From: Collinsella sp.
GTDB taxonomy: Bacteria; Actinomycetota; Coriobacteriia; Coriobacteriales; Coriobacteriaceae
Direction of reading: 5' to 3'
DNA length: 8,208 nucleotides
Assembly (NCBI GenBank): GCA_019419645.1
Contig: DXZN01000074.1
Coordinates: forward strand, 1 to 8,208
A model generated the notes under the pieces. That model did no database searches. It was given only the letters and a program-made list of their open reading frames with translations, and was not told where the DNA came from. A program made the translations under genes and the position numbers. Position 1 is the stretch's first letter; each line of letters begins with the position of its first letter. Below, one piece after another: positions 5,864 to 8,208 of the stretch.

Positions 5864-6630
5864 CGGGCGAGAAAGGCGGCCTGCTCGCGGCCCTGCGCGC
5901 CGAGGCCCTGAAGTCGCGCCACGCGGCACCGGTTCGCCTGGCCGTGCTCATGGCGCTGCCGATGCCGCTGCTCGGCGCGATGCCCTACCGGGGCGTGCAG
6001 AGCTTCAGCGCGTGGAACTACTGGTACGCGCTCTTCCTGCCCGTGTGTCTATCGCTCGTGGTGGCGTGCGTCGCGCGGGCTGATGCTCGCACGCGGATGC
6101 GGGGGCTTCTGGGCCTGGGCTTCCCGCTCGGGCGCGCCTGGTGGGCCAAGGCGCTCTGGTGCCTCGCGCTCTGCACGCTCTCGAACCTCGTGGTCTTCGG
6201 CATCTACCTCGCGGGATCGGCGTTCTCCTCGCAGGGCCTCACGGCCGCGGGCACGCTCACGATGCTCCTTTGCGCGCTCGTCAACACGGTGACCGCAGCG
6301 TGGATGATCCCCGCAGGGCTCTTCCTCACGGCGCGGCTCGGCATGCTCGCGGGCATCTTCTGCCCGCTCGCCGCGCAACTCGTAGGTGGGTTCGCCTGGT
6401 CGTTGGTGCCGCTGCCGCAGCTCTTTCCGCCGTCGGCGAACATGGTCATCCCCACGAGCTTCATCCCCGTGCTGCCGAGCGGCGAGCCACTCGCGGCGGA
6501 CATGGCGCTCGGCGGGGCGCTCGCGTCGGACGGCATGCTCACGCTGGCGGGCCTTGCGGTCTGCGCGCTCGCGTTCGCCGCGCTCACGGCGGCGGGCGCG
6601 GCCTGGTTCGCGCGCTCCGAGGAGAGGTGA
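5860..6630 (+). CDS. lanE: Lantibiotic-protection ABC transporter permease (LanE/MutE/EpiE type)
   Basis: A 256-residue membrane protein with about six hydrophobic segments, at residues near 24-44, 52-72, 97-119, 130-157, 160-185 and 228-250. The N-terminal LRAEALKSRHAAPVRLAVLMALPM is the usual amphipathic start of these permeases, and the WNYWYALFLPV region (52-62) is typical of the MutE/EpiE group. It would pair with the LanG-type permease and the LanF ATPase to form the immunity transporter. The ATG overlaps the lanF stop by four bases (ATGA), which implies translational coupling. The subtype assignment rests on resemblance and gene order rather than a catalytic motif. Confidence 0.85.
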   Translation: MTGEKGGLLAALRAEALKSRHAAPVRLAVLMALPMPLLGAMPYRGVQSFSAWNYWYALFLPVCLSLVVACVARADARTRMRGLLGLGFPLGRAWWAKALWCLALCTLSNLVVFGIYLAGSAFSSQGLTAAGTLTMLLCALVNTVTAAWMIPAGLFLTARLGMLAGIFCPLAAQLVGGFAWSLVPLPQLFPPSANMVIPTSFIPVLPSGEPLAADMALGGALASDGMLTLAGLAVCALAFAALTAAGAAWFARSEER

Positions 6631-7445
6631 TGGCCATGACACGACTCTCCGACCCGACGCCGCGCATGACTCTCCCGCGGACCCTGCTCTCCGAGGCCCT
6701 GCGCCTGGCGCGCTCCCCGCTCTCGGCGGTGCACCTCGCCTGCGGCCTGGCAGCCGGTCTTGCCTGCGGCGAGTACTTCTCCGCAACCCGATGGGACCCG
6801 GCGCTGGGCGCGGACGCCTACGCCCAGTTCCTCGGCGCCCTCATGCCGCTCATGTCCGCCATCGTCTGCGGGCTCGCCGTGGACGAGGAGCGCGCTGCCG
6901 GGCGCCTCGCCAACCTCACGGCGGTCCCCTCGCGCGGGCGCGCCGTCGCGGCGAAGCTGCTCGCCCTTGCGGCGCTCGGCGCGGGCGCGCTGGCCGTGGC
7001 GCTCGGCGTGTTCGGGGCCGTGCTCGCCGTCGCCGGGCGCCTGCCGCTCGGGCCCGCTCCGCTTGCGGCCGCCTGGGCGGGCATCGTGCTGGGCAGCTTG
7101 CCCCTCTACGCGCTGGGGCTCGGCGTGGCCCTGCGCCTCGGCCGCAACGCCGTCATCGGCGCCGGCGCGGCGGGGATGCTCCTCGCGTTCTTCTCAGTGG
7201 GCGGACTTGCGCACGGTCTCATGACCGGCGAGCTCACCGGTGCCCTGGCGACGCCCCTGAGCTGGGTGCCGCTCGCCTGGCCCGCGCGCCTGGGGTCGCT
7301 CGGGGTGGAGGCCTTCATCGACGCCGCACGCGCGGCGGGCCCACTCCTCACGGCTGCGCTCGCTGGCCTCGTGCTCACCCTGGCAGCCGACGCCGTCCTT
7401 CTCGCCTGGTTCTGCCGCTTCGAGGACGGGAGGGCAGATGCGTAG
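6630..7445 (+). CDS. lanG: Lantibiotic-protection ABC transporter permease (LanG/MutG type)
   Basis: A 271-residue membrane protein from the ATG at 6630, which overlaps the lanE stop as TGATG; GGAG (6621-6624) is the ribosome site. An in-frame ATG at 6636 with GAGGAGAGG upstream is nearly as good. The frame stays open far upstream only because G+C-rich DNA lacks stops; that extension overlaps lanE and is not real. About six hydrophobic segments are seen (near 31-48, 64-85, 108-134, 143-166, 173-195, 236-259). The layout of a short loop then LGALMPLMSAIVCGLAVDEERAAGRL (residues 68-93) is typical of MutG/EpiG partners, where the DEE(R)xAG segment follows the second helix. Very rich in Ala, Leu and Gly, in keeping with the base composition. 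Confidence 0.83.
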   Translation: MAMTRLSDPTPRMTLPRTLLSEALRLARSPLSAVHLACGLAAGLACGEYFSATRWDPALGADAYAQFLGALMPLMSAIVCGLAVDEERAAGRLANLTAVPSRGRAVAAKLLALAALGAGALAVALGVFGAVLAVAGRLPLGPAPLAAAWAGIVLGSLPLYALGLGVALRLGRNAVIGAGAAGMLLAFFSVGGLAHGLMTGELTGALATPLSWVPLAWPARLGSLGVEAFIDAARAAGPLLTAALAGLVLTLAADAVLLAWFCRFEDGRADA

Positions 7446-7686
7446 GAGGCCGCTCGCCGCCATGCTCGTCCTCCTCTCCGCAGCGCTCGTCCTGGGCGGG
7501 AATGCCCTGCTCGACGCTGCGGACGACAGGGGCAATGTCCAAGAGCTCCAGCTCATCTTCTTCGGGCGGGAGTCGGACGGCGAGGGCTGGCTCGAGATCG
7601 AGGCGCGCGGCGGCTCGGGCGTGCGCTACCACGCGTGCGACGCGGCCGAGGCGCCCGCGGCTGCGCGCAGGGCTCTGGACCGCTGA
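7438..7686 (+). CDS. Small secreted or membrane-anchored protein, possibly YxeA-like
   Basis: An 82-residue protein. Residues 1-26 are a signal peptide or single anchor (MRRRPLAAMLVLLSAALVLGG) with no lipobox cysteine, so it is not a lipoprotein. The outside part is short and mixed-charge. Its pattern of D-x2-G near 29-32, a beta-like LQLIFF, W-LEIEA, then G-x-GV and finally E-x-P-x2-A-x3-L resembles the C-terminal half of YxeA (DUF1093) proteins, as far as I recall that family; the first half of YxeA would be missing. In Bacillus yxeA follows the peptide-sensing YxdJK/YxdLM genes, which fits this context, but the match is unproven. The ATG overlaps lanG by eight bases and has GGGAGG (7428-7433) upstream, so it is translated with the transporter. 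The G+C-rich codon use matches its neighbours. Confidence 0.7.
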   Translation: MRRRPLAAMLVLLSAALVLGGNALLDAADDRGNVQELQLIFFGRESDGEGWLEIEARGGSGVRYHACDAAEAPAAARRALDR

Positions 7687-7704
7687 GTGCGGCGCTAGTA
7701 CAAT
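7676..7704 (+). promoter_or_regulatory. Promoter of the response regulator gene
   Basis: TGGACC (7676-7681, 4 of 6 to the -35 consensus) and TACAAT (7699-7704, 5 of 6 to the -10 consensus) are separated by 17 bases, at the end of the small-protein gene. TACAAT stands out in otherwise G+C-rich DNA. It would start transcription about 20 bases before the response regulator ATG, allowing the regulator to be made apart from the transporter. Confidence 0.5.
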
Positions 7705-7731
7705 TCCGACGAGAGTTTCAGGAGGTCGAAC

Positions 7732-8208
7732 ATGGCGAGGATACTGGCAGTGGATGATGAACGGGCGATCCTCGACGCGCTCGCGCGCGTCCTCGGCCGC
7801 GACGGCCATGAGGTCGTCAGGGCGGCCGACCCGACGACAGTCCCGGGGATGGACCTCTCGCGCTTCGACCTCGTGCTCTGCGACGTCATGATGCCGGGGC
7901 TCGACGGCTTCGAGCTCGTGCGGCAGATCCGTCCGGACTTCGACGGGCCCATCGTCTTCCTGACCGCTCGCGTGGCCGAGGAGGATGCCGTGGCCGCCTA
8001 CGGCCTGGGCGCCGACGACTACGTCCGCAAGCCCTTCGGGGCCGCGGAGCTGCGCGCCAAGGTCGCGGCCCATCTACGCCGTGAGCGCCGGCCGCGCTCG
8101 CACGCCCTTTCCTTCGGAGAGGTGCGGATCGACCTCGGGGCGCGCGGCCTCGCCGTGGGCGGCGAGGCCGTGCCGCTCACGCCCACCGAGTACGCCATCT
8201 GCGAGTAC
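7732..8208 (+). CDS. OmpR-family response regulator, 3' end cut by window edge
   Basis: The ATG at 7732, with AGGAGG (7720-7725) six bases upstream, opens a frame of 159 codons that runs off the right edge; full family members are about 225 residues. The receiver domain (1-118) has the acidic pair D8/D9, phospho-acceptor D51 (LCDVMMPG), T78 (FLTAR) and K100 (YVRKPF). A winged-helix output domain begins near 126 (LSFGEVRIDL), with VPLTPTEYAICEY reaching the start of its first helices. It should bind DNA when phosphorylated by a sensor kinase, which is expected to be the next gene. Position directly after a LanFEG set suggests it controls the transporter in response to an antimicrobial peptide, as SpaR/NisR-type and BceR-type regulators do; that target is inference. 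It has its own promoter but is otherwise co-directional with the transporter genes. Confidence 0.92.
   Translation, partial: MARILAVDDERAILDALARVLGRDGHEVVRAADPTTVPGMDLSRFDLVLCDVMMPGLDGFELVRQIRPDFDGPIVFLTARVAEEDAVAAYGLGADDYVRKPFGAAELRAKVAAHLRRERRPRSHALSFGEVRIDLGARGLAVGGEAVPLTPTEYAICEY

Noticed and set aside
5039..5929. Minus-strand frame of 296 residues opposite lanF
   Set aside because: A product of few stop codons in G+C-rich DNA; no motif, and lanF has every ABC ATPase motif.
6049..6786. Minus-strand Arg/Glu-rich frame opposite lanE
   Set aside because: Composition typical of an antisense frame in G+C-rich DNA; no start signal.
6386..7891. Plus-strand frame of 501 residues across lanE, lanG and the small gene
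   Set aside because: Arg/Ser/Ala-rich shadow frame overlapping four supported genes; no recognisable content.
1..8208. CRISPR array, tRNA, rRNA, integrase or insertion sequence
   Set aside because: No regularly spaced repeats, cloverleaf, ribosomal RNA or transposase/integrase motif was seen on either strand.

Overview
The window looks like chromosome from a Gram-positive actinobacterium, most likely a Coriobacteriia member such as Collinsella. The reasons are the linked order phosphatidyltransferase - GarA/OdhI-type FHA protein - FtsR-type MerR protein, which is an actinobacterial arrangement, the secreted coiled-coil NlpC/P60 protein, and the DegV protein. The genus is inference; no rRNA or marker gene is present.

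Bases 1-4738 are core genome of intermediate G+C, all on the minus strand. Read in the direction of transcription: pgsA (GTG start at 4738, promoter 4775-4803), FHA phosphopeptide-binding protein (3967-3533), MerR/FtsR-type regulator (3529-2645), apt (2606-2076), and a secreted NlpC/P60 peptidoglycan hydrolase (2043-925) followed by a hairpin terminator (899-861). Gaps between these genes are 3-66 bases, so they probably form one operon for membrane lipid, cell-division/metabolic control, purine salvage and wall remodelling. A separate DegV-family gene with its own promoter follows and runs off the left edge.

Bases 4739-5134 form a divergent intergenic region with no convincing gene. It holds the pgsA promoter, a 59-base imperfect palindrome (4866-4924), an AT-rich patch, and several smaller palindromes and a GC-rich hairpin in the leader of the rightward genes.

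Bases 5135-8208 are a tightly packed, very G+C-rich plus-strand cluster of different base composition: a three-gene lantibiotic-protection type ABC transporter (LanF ATPase, LanE/MutE-type and LanG/MutG-type permeases, all overlapping), a small membrane-anchored or secreted protein that resembles the YxeA family, and an OmpR-type response regulator with its own promoter, cut by the right edge. This reads as a self-contained antimicrobial-peptide sensing and resistance module. No lantibiotic precursor or modification gene is in the window. A partner histidine kinase is expected just to the right.
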